From: Holdemanella biformis DSM 3989
Lineage (GTDB): Bacteria > Bacillota_I > Bacilli_A > Erysipelotrichales > Erysipelotrichaceae
Assembly: GCF_000156655.1 (NCBI RefSeq)
Contig: NZ_DS996848.1
Coordinates: 23,409 to 69,817, forward strand
Length of the DNA stretch: 46,409 nt
Reading direction: 5' to 3'
The notes under the pieces were generated by a model that was not told where the DNA came from, ran no database searches, and saw only the letters and a program-made list of their open reading frames with translations. Made by a program: the position numbers and the translations under genes. Each line of letters opens with the position of its first letter. The stretch's first letter is position 1. This document shows, one piece after another, positions 16,184-24,289 of this stretch.

Positions 16184-18071
16184 GCTTTGTCCATAGATTT
16201 CTTGATGCATCGCTAGGCATTCTCCAATCACCTCTAGGTGAGAAACAAATGGATCCAACCTTAACACCATCAGGCATACAATTTCTTTTGAATTGTTGGG
16301 TAAAGAAACGATTGTAGAATGTTATGATGGCCTTTTTTATTGTTTCCTTTTCTACATCTTTAAATGCAACACAAGCTAAATCATAGATTTTCTTTGGTTC
16401 ATCGTGATGTCTTAACATTTGATATAAGAAGAAATCATGTAGATCATAAGAACCTAATACTTCTTCTGTTTTTTGAGCAATCTTACCATTTTTATCTGGT
16501 GGTAAAAGCTCTGGAGATACTGGTGTATCACAAATATCCATCAATACATCATGTAATACTTCATCTTTTAAGGCAACACTTTCAACAATATAACGAACAA
16601 GTGTCTTAGGAACACTGGCATTGACTGCATACATACTCATGTGATCTCCATTATATGTACACCATCCTAGAGCAAGTTCACTTAAATCTCCAGTACCTAC
16701 AACAATCGCATTGTAAGCATTGCTTAAATCCATAAGAATTTGTGTTCTTTCACGAGCTTGTGAGTTTTCATACGTAATATTATGAACTTCTGGATCGTGG
16801 TGAATATCTTTAAAGTGTTGGTTTACACCATCCACAATAGAAATTTCTTCACTAGATACATGAAGTAGGTCCATTAAGATTTGCGCATTGGATTTAGTAC
16901 GTTTTGTTGTTCCAAAACCAGGCATTGTGATCGCATGAATTCCTTTTGAATCATAATTATTGATTTTAAAGGCTTCATGACATACAAGTAAAGCTAAAGT
17001 AGAATCCAAACCACCACTAATTCCAATCACAACATCTTTACAATGAATCTTAGAAAGACGTGTTGCTAAGCCTTGTGCTTGAATATGTAAGATTTCTAAA
17101 CAACGCGTAATTCTTTCATCTTGATTATTTGGAACAAAAGGATAAGCATCAATATAACGATTGAATTCAATTTCATGGATTGGTTTTGATGCGAAATCTA
17201 CGGTTGTATAATTTACATGAAATAAATCTTGCATGCTTGTCTTATAGTGTAGACGATCATGATTTAAGTGGTCTAAATCAATTTGACCATAAATGATCTT
17301 ATCTGTTTTTGTCTCATTTAAGATAGCCCCGTTTTCACAAATTAAATTGTGTCCAGAGAAAACCAAATCACTTGAACTTTCTGTTGGGCCGGCACTGGCA
17401 TATATATAGCCTGCATAACATTTAGCACTCTGATATTTGACTAAATTTCTTCTGTAATTCGCTTTTGAGATGATTTCATTGGAAGCACTTAGATTACATA
17501 ATATATTTGCTCCAGCTAGTGCATGGGTTGAACTTACTGGAATAGTCACCCATAGATCTTCACATATTTCAATACCTAAACAAGCAGATGTTGTAGTATC
17601 TTTAAATACGATATGATTTGAAACAGGTACTTTTTTATTTTTATAAGTAAATGTTGTGTTTTCTTTCAATTCACTAGCACTTGAGAACCATCTTGTTTCA
17701 TAGAATTCGTTGTAGCTTGGAATATATGTTTTTACTTGAATACCTAGAATATCATGGTTGAAACAAATGGCAGCGCAGTTATAAAGCTTATTATCAATTT
17801 CTAAAGGTAAGCCTAAGACTGCAACAAGGTTTTCTGGTAGTTCTTCGACAATTTCAAATAGAACTTGTTTTGCTTTATTTAATAATGTGTGTTCATAGAA
17901 TAAATCTTGACATGTATATCCAGTAATACATAGTTCTGGAAATACAACAAGTTGTGTATCTGAATCCAATTCTTGAATACATTTTAAAATTTCTTCTTTG
18001 TTTGCCTGTGGATCTCCAATGAAGACTTCAGGAGTACAGGCAGCCGTTTTATAATATGAATAACGATGCAT
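16167..18071 (-). CDS. nadE: Glutamine-dependent NAD+ synthetase
   Basis: A 634-residue two-domain enzyme making NAD+ from nicotinate adenine dinucleotide, ATP and glutamine. Residues 1-290 form a nitrilase-type glutaminase with the Glu-Lys-Cys triad: Glu46 (FPELCITGYTC), a Lys near YIPSYNEFYETRWF, and Cys in GIEICEDLW. Residues about 325-634 form the synthetase with the PP-loop SGGLDS and TGDLSELALGWCTYNGD. The start ATG follows a GAGGT site. It lies downstream of the hydrogenase terminator on the opposite side, so it is probably a separate transcript. Confidence 0.96.
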   Translation of the reverse strand: MHRYSYYKTAACTPEVFIGDPQANKEEILKCIQELDSDTQLVVFPELCITGYTCQDLFYEHTLLNKAKQVLFEIVEELPENLVAVLGLPLEIDNKLYNCAAICFNHDILGIQVKTYIPSYNEFYETRWFSSASELKENTTFTYKNKKVPVSNHIVFKDTTTSACLGIEICEDLWVTIPVSSTHALAGANILCNLSASNEIISKANYRRNLVKYQSAKCYAGYIYASAGPTESSSDLVFSGHNLICENGAILNETKTDKIIYGQIDLDHLNHDRLHYKTSMQDLFHVNYTTVDFASKPIHEIEFNRYIDAYPFVPNNQDERITRCLEILHIQAQGLATRLSKIHCKDVVIGISGGLDSTLALLVCHEAFKINNYDSKGIHAITMPGFGTTKRTKSNAQILMDLLHVSSEEISIVDGVNQHFKDIHHDPEVHNITYENSQARERTQILMDLSNAYNAIVVGTGDLSELALGWCTYNGDHMSMYAVNASVPKTLVRYIVESVALKDEVLHDVLMDICDTPVSPELLPPDKNGKIAQKTEEVLGSYDLHDFFLYQMLRHHDEPKKIYDLACVAFKDVEKETIKKAIITFYNRFFTQQFKRNCMPDGVKVGSICFSPRGDWRMPSDASRNLWTKQVEEI

Positions 18072-18103
18072 GTTGATACCTCATTTCCATTAAAAATTAT
18101 ATC

Positions 18104-18134
18104 AAAAAAAGACGTCCATTTTAAGGACGTCTTT
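18104..18134 (-). terminator. Bidirectional-looking terminator after hydrogenase
   Basis: AAAGACGTCC and GGACGTCTTT form a perfect 10-bp stem around a 7-base loop. On the minus strand seven T residues follow, so it ends the hydrogenase transcript before nadE. Confidence 0.9.
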
Positions 18135-18136
18135 GA

Positions 18137-19654
18137 TTAATGTTCACTTAGTTCGTGAAGACGATCTCCATATGCAGATTCATCTGCATCTTTTTTATCG
18201 TTTTCAGTAGCATATTTTTTAACTAATGCACTTGATTTGTTGATTGGTTGTAAAGTACCAGCACCTGCAACACATCCACCAGGACATGCCATACCTTCTA
18301 GTAGGTATCCGTTTAGTCTTCCGGCTTTTGCCATCATCAACATTGTTTTACAGTTCTTTAATCCTTCAGCAGCTTGAACTTTAACTTCAGTTCCAGGATG
18401 TTCTTTTAGGATTAAATCTTTAACAGCTTTGGCAACACCACCACTCACGGCAAATCCACGACCTGCATTAGTTCCTTCTGTTAATGGATCTGAAGTAGTG
18501 ATTTGGTCTAATTCAATACCTTTCGCATTGAACATACCCATAACTTCCTCAAAAGTTAATACGAAGTCAATATCACTGCGGATTGATTTACGGCTTGCTT
18601 CCAATTTCTTAGCAGCACAAGGACCGATGAATACAACTTTAGCGTTTGGTTTTTCTTTTTTGATCAAACGACCTGTTAATACCATTGGAGTTAATGCCAT
18701 TGAAATATATGGTGCAAAGTCAGGGAAGTTTTTCTTCGCCATAACTGACCATGCAGGACAGCAACTTGTAGCCATAAATGGTTGTTTTTCAGGAACTTTC
18801 TCTAAGAAGTCTTCCGCTTCTTCAATTGTACATAAGTCAGCACCAATCGCAACTTCTACAACATCCGCAAAACCTACAGCTTTTAATGCAGCTTTTACTT
18901 TATCTGGAGTTACAGCTGGACCAAATTGACCAACGAAAGCAGGGGCAACAGCTGCAATGACTTCATAACCCTCTTTCATGGCATAAATTGTTTGGAAAAT
19001 CTGTCCTTTATCAACGATAGCTCCAAATGGGCAGTTAACTAGACACATTCCACAACTAACGCATTTATCATAATCAATTTCTGCTTTTCCATCTGCATCG
19101 GATTTAATTGCATCCATACCGCAGCTAGCAGCACATGGACGTTCTAATTTAGTGATTGCGTGATAAGGACATGCATCCATACAACGTCCACATTTAATAC
19201 ATTTTTCTTGATCAATACAGCTTTTACCATTTACGATATGAATCGCGTCTTTTGGACAAACTTCTGTACATTGGTGTGATAAACATCCTTGACAAGCGTT
19301 TGTTACAAATACTTTCTTTTCTGGACATGCATTACATGCAAATTTAATAATGTTGATAAGTGGATCATCATAGTATTTTTTAGCAATCGTACTTTCTTCA
19401 ATTCCATCAGAAACATTCGTATATTCAGTAATGTCACGAACAGGTAAACCCATACCTAAACGTAATCTTTCGCCAATGATTGCACGTTCTAGAAAGATGC
19501 TGTCACGATATTTTGCTTTTGTACCAGGTAAAATTTCATATGGAATCTCTTCCATACGTTTCGAATAATCTGTATTGTCATCGTACGCCATTGAAGCGAT
19601 GGCAGTAAAGACCTGACGACGAAGGTCAGTTACCGAGTTATAAATTCCTCTCAT
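18137..19654 (-). CDS. Monomeric [FeFe] hydrogenase, ferredoxin-like, group B type
   Basis: The 505-residue protein has several CxxCxxC...C ferredoxin clusters in residues 110-215 (CIKCGRCMDACP, CVSCGMCLVNCP, plus NACQGC and CAASCG) and an H-cluster domain with L1 TSCCPAW (near 297), L2 GPCAAKK (near 342) and L3 GMACPGGCVAGAG (near 455). The L2 motif lacks the MPC...KxxE form of the common group A enzymes and fits group B. The enzyme interconverts protons and H2 with ferredoxin as likely electron partner. Ribosome-binding site AGGAGG. No maturation genes (hydE, hydF, hydG) are in the window. Confidence 0.93.
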   Translation of the reverse strand: MRGIYNSVTDLRRQVFTAIASMAYDDNTDYSKRMEEIPYEILPGTKAKYRDSIFLERAIIGERLRLGMGLPVRDITEYTNVSDGIEESTIAKKYYDDPLINIIKFACNACPEKKVFVTNACQGCLSHQCTEVCPKDAIHIVNGKSCIDQEKCIKCGRCMDACPYHAITKLERPCAASCGMDAIKSDADGKAEIDYDKCVSCGMCLVNCPFGAIVDKGQIFQTIYAMKEGYEVIAAVAPAFVGQFGPAVTPDKVKAALKAVGFADVVEVAIGADLCTIEEAEDFLEKVPEKQPFMATSCCPAWSVMAKKNFPDFAPYISMALTPMVLTGRLIKKEKPNAKVVFIGPCAAKKLEASRKSIRSDIDFVLTFEEVMGMFNAKGIELDQITTSDPLTEGTNAGRGFAVSGGVAKAVKDLILKEHPGTEVKVQAAEGLKNCKTMLMMAKAGRLNGYLLEGMACPGGCVAGAGTLQPINKSSALVKKYATENDKKDADESAYGDRLHELSEH

Positions 19655-19694
19655 ATTTCCTCCTATTTTTATTCCTCATATAGACTCATACAAT

Positions 19695-19772
19695 ATTATA
19701 TAGTAAAAAGTCTATTTGTGAAAGTTTTAATTAGTATAAAATATTATTATTTTTTTCTAATAGTGATATAAT
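19695..19772. promoter_or_regulatory. Divergent promoter region, hydrogenase and HAD genes
   Basis: On the minus strand a TATAAT (19700-19695) lies 41 bases before the hydrogenase start, with a poor -35 (TTTCAC at 17 bp). On the plus strand TATAAT at 19767-19772 with a poor -35 (TTATTA) serves the HAD gene. The AT-rich stretch between contains no coding sequence. Confidence 0.5.
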
Positions 19773-19791
19773 ACCGTGCGGGGTGAATTGT

Positions 19792-20433
19792 TTGGTAAAA
19801 ATTGTATGGGATTGGAACGGAACTTTGTTAGATGATGTTGATTTATGCTTTTCATGTATCAACCGACTTTTAGTGAATCATGAACTACAGCCGTTAAGCA
19901 CTTTAAATCAATATCGAGAAGTATTTACATTTCCAATAGAGGATTATTATAAAAGGGTTGGCTTTAATTTTGATAAAATACCTTTTTCCATATTGGCTCA
20001 CGAATATATGGAAGATTATCAAGAAAAAAGTTATGATTGTAATTTACATGCGGATGTATTGAATGTTGTAGAAAAGGCTAAGCGTTTAGGTTTTTCACAA
20101 ACTGTACTTTCTGCAAGCAAGATGGATTATCTTCTAAAACAAATGCAAAATTTAAATGTAGATACTTTATTTGATTCCATTTATGGAATCAATGATATCT
20201 ATGCGAAAAGTAAAGTGGAATTAGCCCATGCGTTTAAACAAACATGCAGCCAAGATGATGAAATTTATTTTGTAGGAGATAGCGTTCATGATTATGAAGT
20301 CGCAAAAAGTATTGATGCCAAATGTATCTTGGTGACAACAGGGCATCAAAATCGTAAGACTTTAGAAAGTGTGAATGTACCGGTTATGGACAGTTTAATG
20401 GAAAGTTTGGATTTTATTTATGAAAGAGATTAA
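19792..20433 (+). CDS. HAD-superfamily phosphatase, Gph/PpaX-like
   Basis: A 213-residue haloacid dehalogenase-type hydrolase: motif I DWNGTLLDD at residues 6-14 (VWDWNGT, with Asp nucleophile), motif II around LSAS, and motif IV GDSVHDYEVAKSI. The cap is helical (type C1), as in phosphoglycolate phosphatases. I prefer the TTG at 19792, because GGGGTGA lies just before it; a GTG at 19783 overlaps that site. The leader from the predicted transcription start is only about 12 bases. Its 3' end overlaps the next gene by 14 bp. Substrate unknown. Confidence 0.85.
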   Translation: MVKIVWDWNGTLLDDVDLCFSCINRLLVNHELQPLSTLNQYREVFTFPIEDYYKRVGFNFDKIPFSILAHEYMEDYQEKSYDCNLHADVLNVVEKAKRLGFSQTVLSASKMDYLLKQMQNLNVDTLFDSIYGINDIYAKSKVELAHAFKQTCSQDDEIYFVGDSVHDYEVAKSIDAKCILVTTGHQNRKTLESVNVPVMDSLMESLDFIYERD

Positions 20434-21307
20434 GATCAATCAAAATGATGCGAATCAAAGATTAGATAAGTTTTTAATGAAAACTTTTCCTAAGCTAGGC
20501 AAGTCAATGATGTATAAGGCGATTCGAAATAAAAAAATCAAAGTAAATCGCAAGCGTTGTACTTTTGATCAGAAAATCCAGGAAAATGATAGTATTCTAT
20601 TGTTTTTACCTCCGGATGTTTTAGAAGAGAAAAAAGTGGAAACAAATTATATATCATCGAAATTAGATGTCATTTATGAAGATGAAAATATCTTAATTGT
20701 GAATAAGCCATATGGCTTATTATCACAGAGTGATCAAAGTCAAAATCAAGATTGTCTAGTGAATCGTGTGCAGGCATATTTAATGGAGAAAAACGAATAT
20801 GATCCTAATAAGGAACATTCTTTTGCGCCTAGTATTTGTCATAGATTAGATCGAAATACAACGGGTCTAGTGATTGCTGCAAAAAATGCGAATGCTTTAA
20901 GAAAAGTAAATGAGGCAATCGCAAATCGTACGATTCAAAAGATGTATCGAGCCCATGTTGTGGGTACTTTTGAACAAAAAGATTTTACTATGTGTTATTA
21001 CATTCGCAAAGAAAATACAATTGCGAAGGTAAGTGATAAAAAATTAGAAGGCTATCAAAAAGCATTAATGGATGTACATGTTGAAAGAGATGATGGCGAG
21101 AATTCAATATGTACAATTACTCTTCATACAGGAAGATTTCATCAGATTCGTGCTTTAATGGGGCACATACAACATCCTTTGTTGGGTGACGTCAAATATG
21201 GATATCATGGAAAGAAAAGGCCGATAGAATTGATGGCATATCGGTTGGAATTTCATGAAGTAGATTTGCCACTTCAACAAACGGTGTTTGAAATTCCAAG
21301 AGCATAG
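20420..21307 (+). CDS. RluA-family pseudouridine synthase with S4 domain
   Basis: A 295-residue enzyme. The N-terminal S4 RNA-binding domain (RLDKFLMKTFPKLGKSMMYKAIRNKKIKVN) precedes the catalytic domain with HRLDRNTTGLV, in which the Asp forms the covalent link to uridine. GRFHQIR and the HPLLGDVKYG motif are also in place. RluC/RluD enzymes isomerise uridines in 23S rRNA. It starts inside the HAD gene, so translation is probably coupled. Which uridine is modified cannot be told from the sequence. Confidence 0.95.
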   Translation: MKEIKINQNDANQRLDKFLMKTFPKLGKSMMYKAIRNKKIKVNRKRCTFDQKIQENDSILLFLPPDVLEEKKVETNYISSKLDVIYEDENILIVNKPYGLLSQSDQSQNQDCLVNRVQAYLMEKNEYDPNKEHSFAPSICHRLDRNTTGLVIAAKNANALRKVNEAIANRTIQKMYRAHVVGTFEQKDFTMCYYIRKENTIAKVSDKKLEGYQKALMDVHVERDDGENSICTITLHTGRFHQIRALMGHIQHPLLGDVKYGYHGKKRPIELMAYRLEFHEVDLPLQQTVFEIPRA

Positions 21308-21322
21308 TAGGAGGGTATGAAT

Positions 21323-22519
21323 ATGCAAGAATATCGATATCTATTAGATATTGCCTTAATTTTATTAATGACAAAAGCCTTTGGACTTTTTTCTCGTCGA
21401 TTACGTATGCCATCTGTAGTAGGTGCATTGATCGCAGGAATCGTTTTAGGGCCTGCGGTATTAAATATAGTTGAGCCAAGTAAGTTAATTGAATCTTTAT
21501 CGGAAATTGGTGTTATCGTCTTAATGTTTGCGGCTGGTCTTGAAACAAGCATAACAGATTTAAAGAAAGCAGGACTAAAAGCATTTATTATTGCGACACT
21601 TGGTGTGTTGGTTCCATTAGCTATTGGATACGTGGTTGGTGGATTCTATAATGTTGGACCAGATGCATGGTTACACAACTTATTCTTAGGTGTTATTTTA
21701 ACAGCTACAAGTGTTGGTATTACGGTAGAAACATTAAAAGAAATGGGATGTATGTCTACAGAAAGTGGAAATGCGATTCTAGCAGCCGCTGTCATTGATG
21801 ATGTTTTAGGTATTATTTGTTTAACATTAGTAACAGGTATGGCTGATAGTTCAGTTAATATTGGTGTTGTTATGTTTAAAATCTTATTATTCTTTGTGTT
21901 TGCCGTTGTTGTAGGTGTGATTTTACACAAAGTATTCTCATGGTGGTTTGAACATGATTCATGTGGTGGACTACAAAGATATTCAATCGTATCTTTTGCG
22001 TTCGCATTGATTATGGCCTTCTGTTCAGAAGCCTTCTTTGGTGTTGCAGATATCACTGGTAGTTTTGTGGCCGGATTGATTCTTTCTGGTACAAGACAAT
22101 GTGATTATGTCACAAAACGTATTTCAACATTATCTTATATGTTGATTACACCTGTATTCTTTGCGAGTATTGGATTAAAACTTTCTCCAATCACATGGAA
22201 TGCCAAACTTATTGAGTTAGTTATTGTATTATGTGTGGTTGCCGTTTTGACAAAAATTGTTGGATGTGGTTTAGGTGCTATTGCATGTAAATATACACCT
22301 ACACAAGCTATTCGTATTGGATGTGGTATGATTAGTCGTGGAGAAGTTGCCTTGATTGTCGCAAATAAAGGTATGGCATTAGGTATTTTACCTGAGGTCT
22401 TTGTGACTCCGGTATTATTGTGTGTCGTATTCACAACGGTTATTACACCAATCTTATTAAAAATCGTATACAAAAAGAAACCAAATGATGCAGATTTTGT
22501 ACAAACTGCAAATTGTTAA
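21323..22519 (+). CDS. Cation:proton antiporter (CPA2, NapA/KefB-like)
   Basis: The protein has about 398 residues and 12-13 hydrophobic segments. LRMPSVVGALIAGIVLGP is the classic CPA2 start, and AAAVIDDVLGIICLTLV carries the paired Asp-Asp in the ion-binding helix seen in electrogenic Na+/H+ antiporters such as NapA. There is no C-terminal TrkA/RCK regulatory domain, so gating by nucleotides is unlikely. The ATG at 21323 is preferred over 21317 because of better spacing from TAGGAGG. Role: pH or sodium homeostasis at the cell membrane. Ion preference is not proven. Confidence 0.93.
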   Translation: MQEYRYLLDIALILLMTKAFGLFSRRLRMPSVVGALIAGIVLGPAVLNIVEPSKLIESLSEIGVIVLMFAAGLETSITDLKKAGLKAFIIATLGVLVPLAIGYVVGGFYNVGPDAWLHNLFLGVILTATSVGITVETLKEMGCMSTESGNAILAAAVIDDVLGIICLTLVTGMADSSVNIGVVMFKILLFFVFAVVVGVILHKVFSWWFEHDSCGGLQRYSIVSFAFALIMAFCSEAFFGVADITGSFVAGLILSGTRQCDYVTKRISTLSYMLITPVFFASIGLKLSPITWNAKLIELVIVLCVVAVLTKIVGCGLGAIACKYTPTQAIRIGCGMISRGEVALIVANKGMALGILPEVFVTPVLLCVVFTTVITPILLKIVYKKKPNDADFVQTANC

Positions 22520-22553
22520 TAATAAATTCACATTGAGTCTTTATACTGAAAGT

Positions 22554-23033
22554 ATGAAGACTCTTTTATTTATGTTTATAATTACATTTTTAATAAAACC
22601 AATTCAACTATCGACTGTTTATTTCATTTTATTCTTGTATTTTCTTGCCAAAAAAGACTATGAAACGATGTATATTGAAAAGTATTGGATTTTTCCATCG
22701 TTACTTTTTTTATTCTTTTGTTCAAGTTATGTGCCATTATTAAATCGAGTCTGTACAAGTCTAGCTTTTCTTTTTGTCAGTGGAACCATTAAATTGATTA
22801 AATCCGATTGGATTGGCAGTGCGGATGTGTGTTATTTGGCTTTTTTTGGATTTTATTTGGGCATAGAAAGAATGCTTGTAGCTTTATATATTAGTGTTTT
22901 ACTTGGAATACTTTGGATTTTATATAAAAAAAAGCATATCCTTCCCTATATATCGTGTTTGGCAATTGGTGTATGGATTGCCGTTTTGAAAGGATATACG
23001 ATTTTCTATTTTCTAATGAATCTTTTTTCTTGA
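22554..23033 (+). CDS. Minimal A24-type prepilin peptidase-like protein
   Basis: About 159 residues, very hydrophobic, with roughly six membrane segments. LAKKDYETMYIEKYW carries the first Asp in the place where prepilin peptidases have DxxxxxIP, and IGSADVCYLAFFGFYLG carries the second Asp in a GxGD-like motif changed to GSAD. The N-terminal methylase domain with its Cys pairs is absent. Such proteins process type IV pilin or competence pseudopilin leaders. Pilin genes are not in the window. The start is taken at the ATG at 22554; in-frame ATG codons at 22485 and 22488 overlap the antiporter gene. It overlaps the opposite gene tail-to-tail by 28 bp. Confidence 0.7.
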   Translation: MKTLLFMFIITFLIKPIQLSTVYFILFLYFLAKKDYETMYIEKYWIFPSLLFLFFCSSYVPLLNRVCTSLAFLFVSGTIKLIKSDWIGSADVCYLAFFGFYLGIERMLVALYISVLLGILWILYKKKHILPYISCLAIGVWIAVLKGYTIFYFLMNLFS

Positions 23034-23797
23034 GGACAAGTAATATCTACATCATTAAATTGAATATGATGACTTTGAAGTAAAAGTCCTGTATTATCAA
23101 TTTTTTTACCTCCATATAGAGAATCGTTTAAAATGGGATGGTTCAAAGAAGCACATTGAACACGGATTTGATGTTTTCTTCCGGTAAGAATCGTTACTTG
23201 AATTAATGAACAATCTTTATAATTTTTAAGTGTATTAAATATTGAAACACTTTCTTTTCCATTTGGATGAATGATCATTTTCTTGGCATTATGACGATCT
23301 CTTGCGATATTTGAAATGATCTTTTTATTTTTATAATTTGTATGACCTTGTACTAAGGCAATATATTCTTTTTTTATATGGTGCTCTTCCATGTTTTTAT
23401 CGCAATATGCCTGAAAGAATGGATGCTTACAAAATAAGACTAAACCACTTGTTTCATAATCGATTCGATGGATCGCTTGAGCGGGATATTTGTTTTGGTT
23501 TAATTGTAAATATCCATTGACTCGAGCTTGTAGAGTGTCTTGGTTGTTTCCGTCATCGTGAACCAATAAAAATGGAGGTTTAAAGGCTACAATCAAAAAG
23601 GTATTTTCGTATAAAATGTCAACCGGTTCATAATTTATTTCAACATCTTTTTCTGGGTAATTAAAATAAATCGTCTTTTTCTCTTCATCTATTTTAAGAT
23701 GCTTTTTATGTGTTTTTGAAATACAAAAAGTCTCAAAGATTTCTTGAGAAGTTGTTGTATAGCGCATGTAGTTTTCATTTATATCTTTTATGAGCAT
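23006..23797 (-). CDS. RluA-family pseudouridine synthase, second copy
   Basis: A 263-residue enzyme from the ATG at 23797. The catalytic motif HRIDYETSGLVLF is present with its Asp, then GRKHQIRVQCASLNHPI and DSLYGG. There is no full S4 domain, only a short N-terminal piece that could be a reduced one. Start choice: the ORF remains open to a TTG at 23836, but that TTG is part of a TTGACA -35 box, so a start at or after 23797 is more sensible (23767 is the next ATG). Probable role: uridine modification of 23S rRNA or tRNA. Confidence 0.88.
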   Translation of the reverse strand: MLIKDINENYMRYTTTSQEIFETFCISKTHKKHLKIDEEKKTIYFNYPEKDVEINYEPVDILYENTFLIVAFKPPFLLVHDDGNNQDTLQARVNGYLQLNQNKYPAQAIHRIDYETSGLVLFCKHPFFQAYCDKNMEEHHIKKEYIALVQGHTNYKNKKIISNIARDRHNAKKMIIHPNGKESVSIFNTLKNYKDCSLIQVTILTGRKHQIRVQCASLNHPILNDSLYGGKKIDNTGLLLQSHHIQFNDVDITCPQEKRFIRK

Positions 23798-23808
23798 ATC
23801 AATAGAAT

Positions 23809-23836
23809 ATTTTAATGATGTGTGGCATAATGTCAA
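23809..23836 (-). promoter_or_regulatory. Promoter of the second RluA gene
   Basis: On the minus strand TTGACA (23836-23831), 16-bp spacer, TAAAAT (23814-23809). Predicted transcription would start around 23802, very near the ATG at 23797. A plus-strand TGGCATAAT at 23823-23831 could be the divergent promoter of the superoxide reductase gene, overlapping this one. Confidence 0.55.
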
Positions 23837-23858
23837 TAGAAGAACAGGAGGAATACTT

Positions 23859-24227
23859 ATGAAAATCTTTAAAAATTTAGAAAACGGTAGTGTTGTTGAA
23901 GGATTGTTGATGGATGTTGTTCCTAATGGGTATCGTGAATTAAAAGCTGGTGAAGTGGATGCGGCACAAGAAAAACATGTTCCACAAGTAAGTGTAGAAG
24001 ATAATAAACTTAAAGTTGTAGTTGGAAGTGTCGAACATCCAATGTTAGAAGCACACTATATCACAAATATCTGGGTTGAATATAGTGATGGAACTGTGGA
24101 TCGTGCAGGACTAGTACCAGGAATGAAACCAGAATATGTTTTCGATCCAAAAGGAAGAACAGGCAAAGTAACTGTGTATGAGTATTGTAACTTGCATGGT
24201 TTGTGGAAAAATGAAATAGAATTGTAA
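23859..24227 (+). CDS. Superoxide reductase, one-iron type with relic N-terminal domain
   Basis: A 122-residue desulfoferrodoxin/neelaredoxin-family protein reducing superoxide to hydrogen peroxide. The active-site iron ligands are visible: Glu38-Lys39-His40 (EKHVP), His60, His66 (HPMLEAHYI), Cys110 and His113 (YCNLHG). The first 35 residues align in pattern with the rubredoxin-like domain of two-iron enzymes but contain no Cys, so this iron site is lost, as in class III enzymes such as that of Treponema. Start at the ATG with CAGGAGGA before it. Fits an oxygen-sensitive host. Confidence 0.93.
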   Translation: MKIFKNLENGSVVEGLLMDVVPNGYRELKAGEVDAAQEKHVPQVSVEDNKLKVVVGSVEHPMLEAHYITNIWVEYSDGTVDRAGLVPGMKPEYVFDPKGRTGKVTVYEYCNLHGLWKNEIEL

Positions 24228-24245
24228 CGGAAATGTAAAAATGAT

Positions 24246-24283
24246 AACAGATTGTTGAAATAAACAATCTGTTTTCTTATAAT
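24246..24283 (+). promoter_or_regulatory. Terminator of superoxide reductase overlapping promoter of CLC gene
   Basis: AACAGATTGTT pairs with AACAATCTGTT, followed by TTCTT: a terminator for the upstream gene. A promoter uses the same bases: TTGAAA at 24255-24260, 17-bp spacer, TATAAT at 24278-24283. Predicted transcription start is about 24290, which is the A of the CLC start codon. Confidence 0.7.
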
Positions 24284-24289
24284 AAATGT

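Noticed and set aside
18429-18960. Plus-strand ORFs, one Gln/Leu-rich
   Set aside because: They are antisense to the hydrogenase gene, whose motifs are unmistakable; the Gln/Leu bias is the mirror of its codons.
23798-23836. TTG start of the second RluA gene at 23836
   Set aside because: This TTG is part of a TTGACA-N16-TAAAAT promoter, so it should lie upstream of the transcript.
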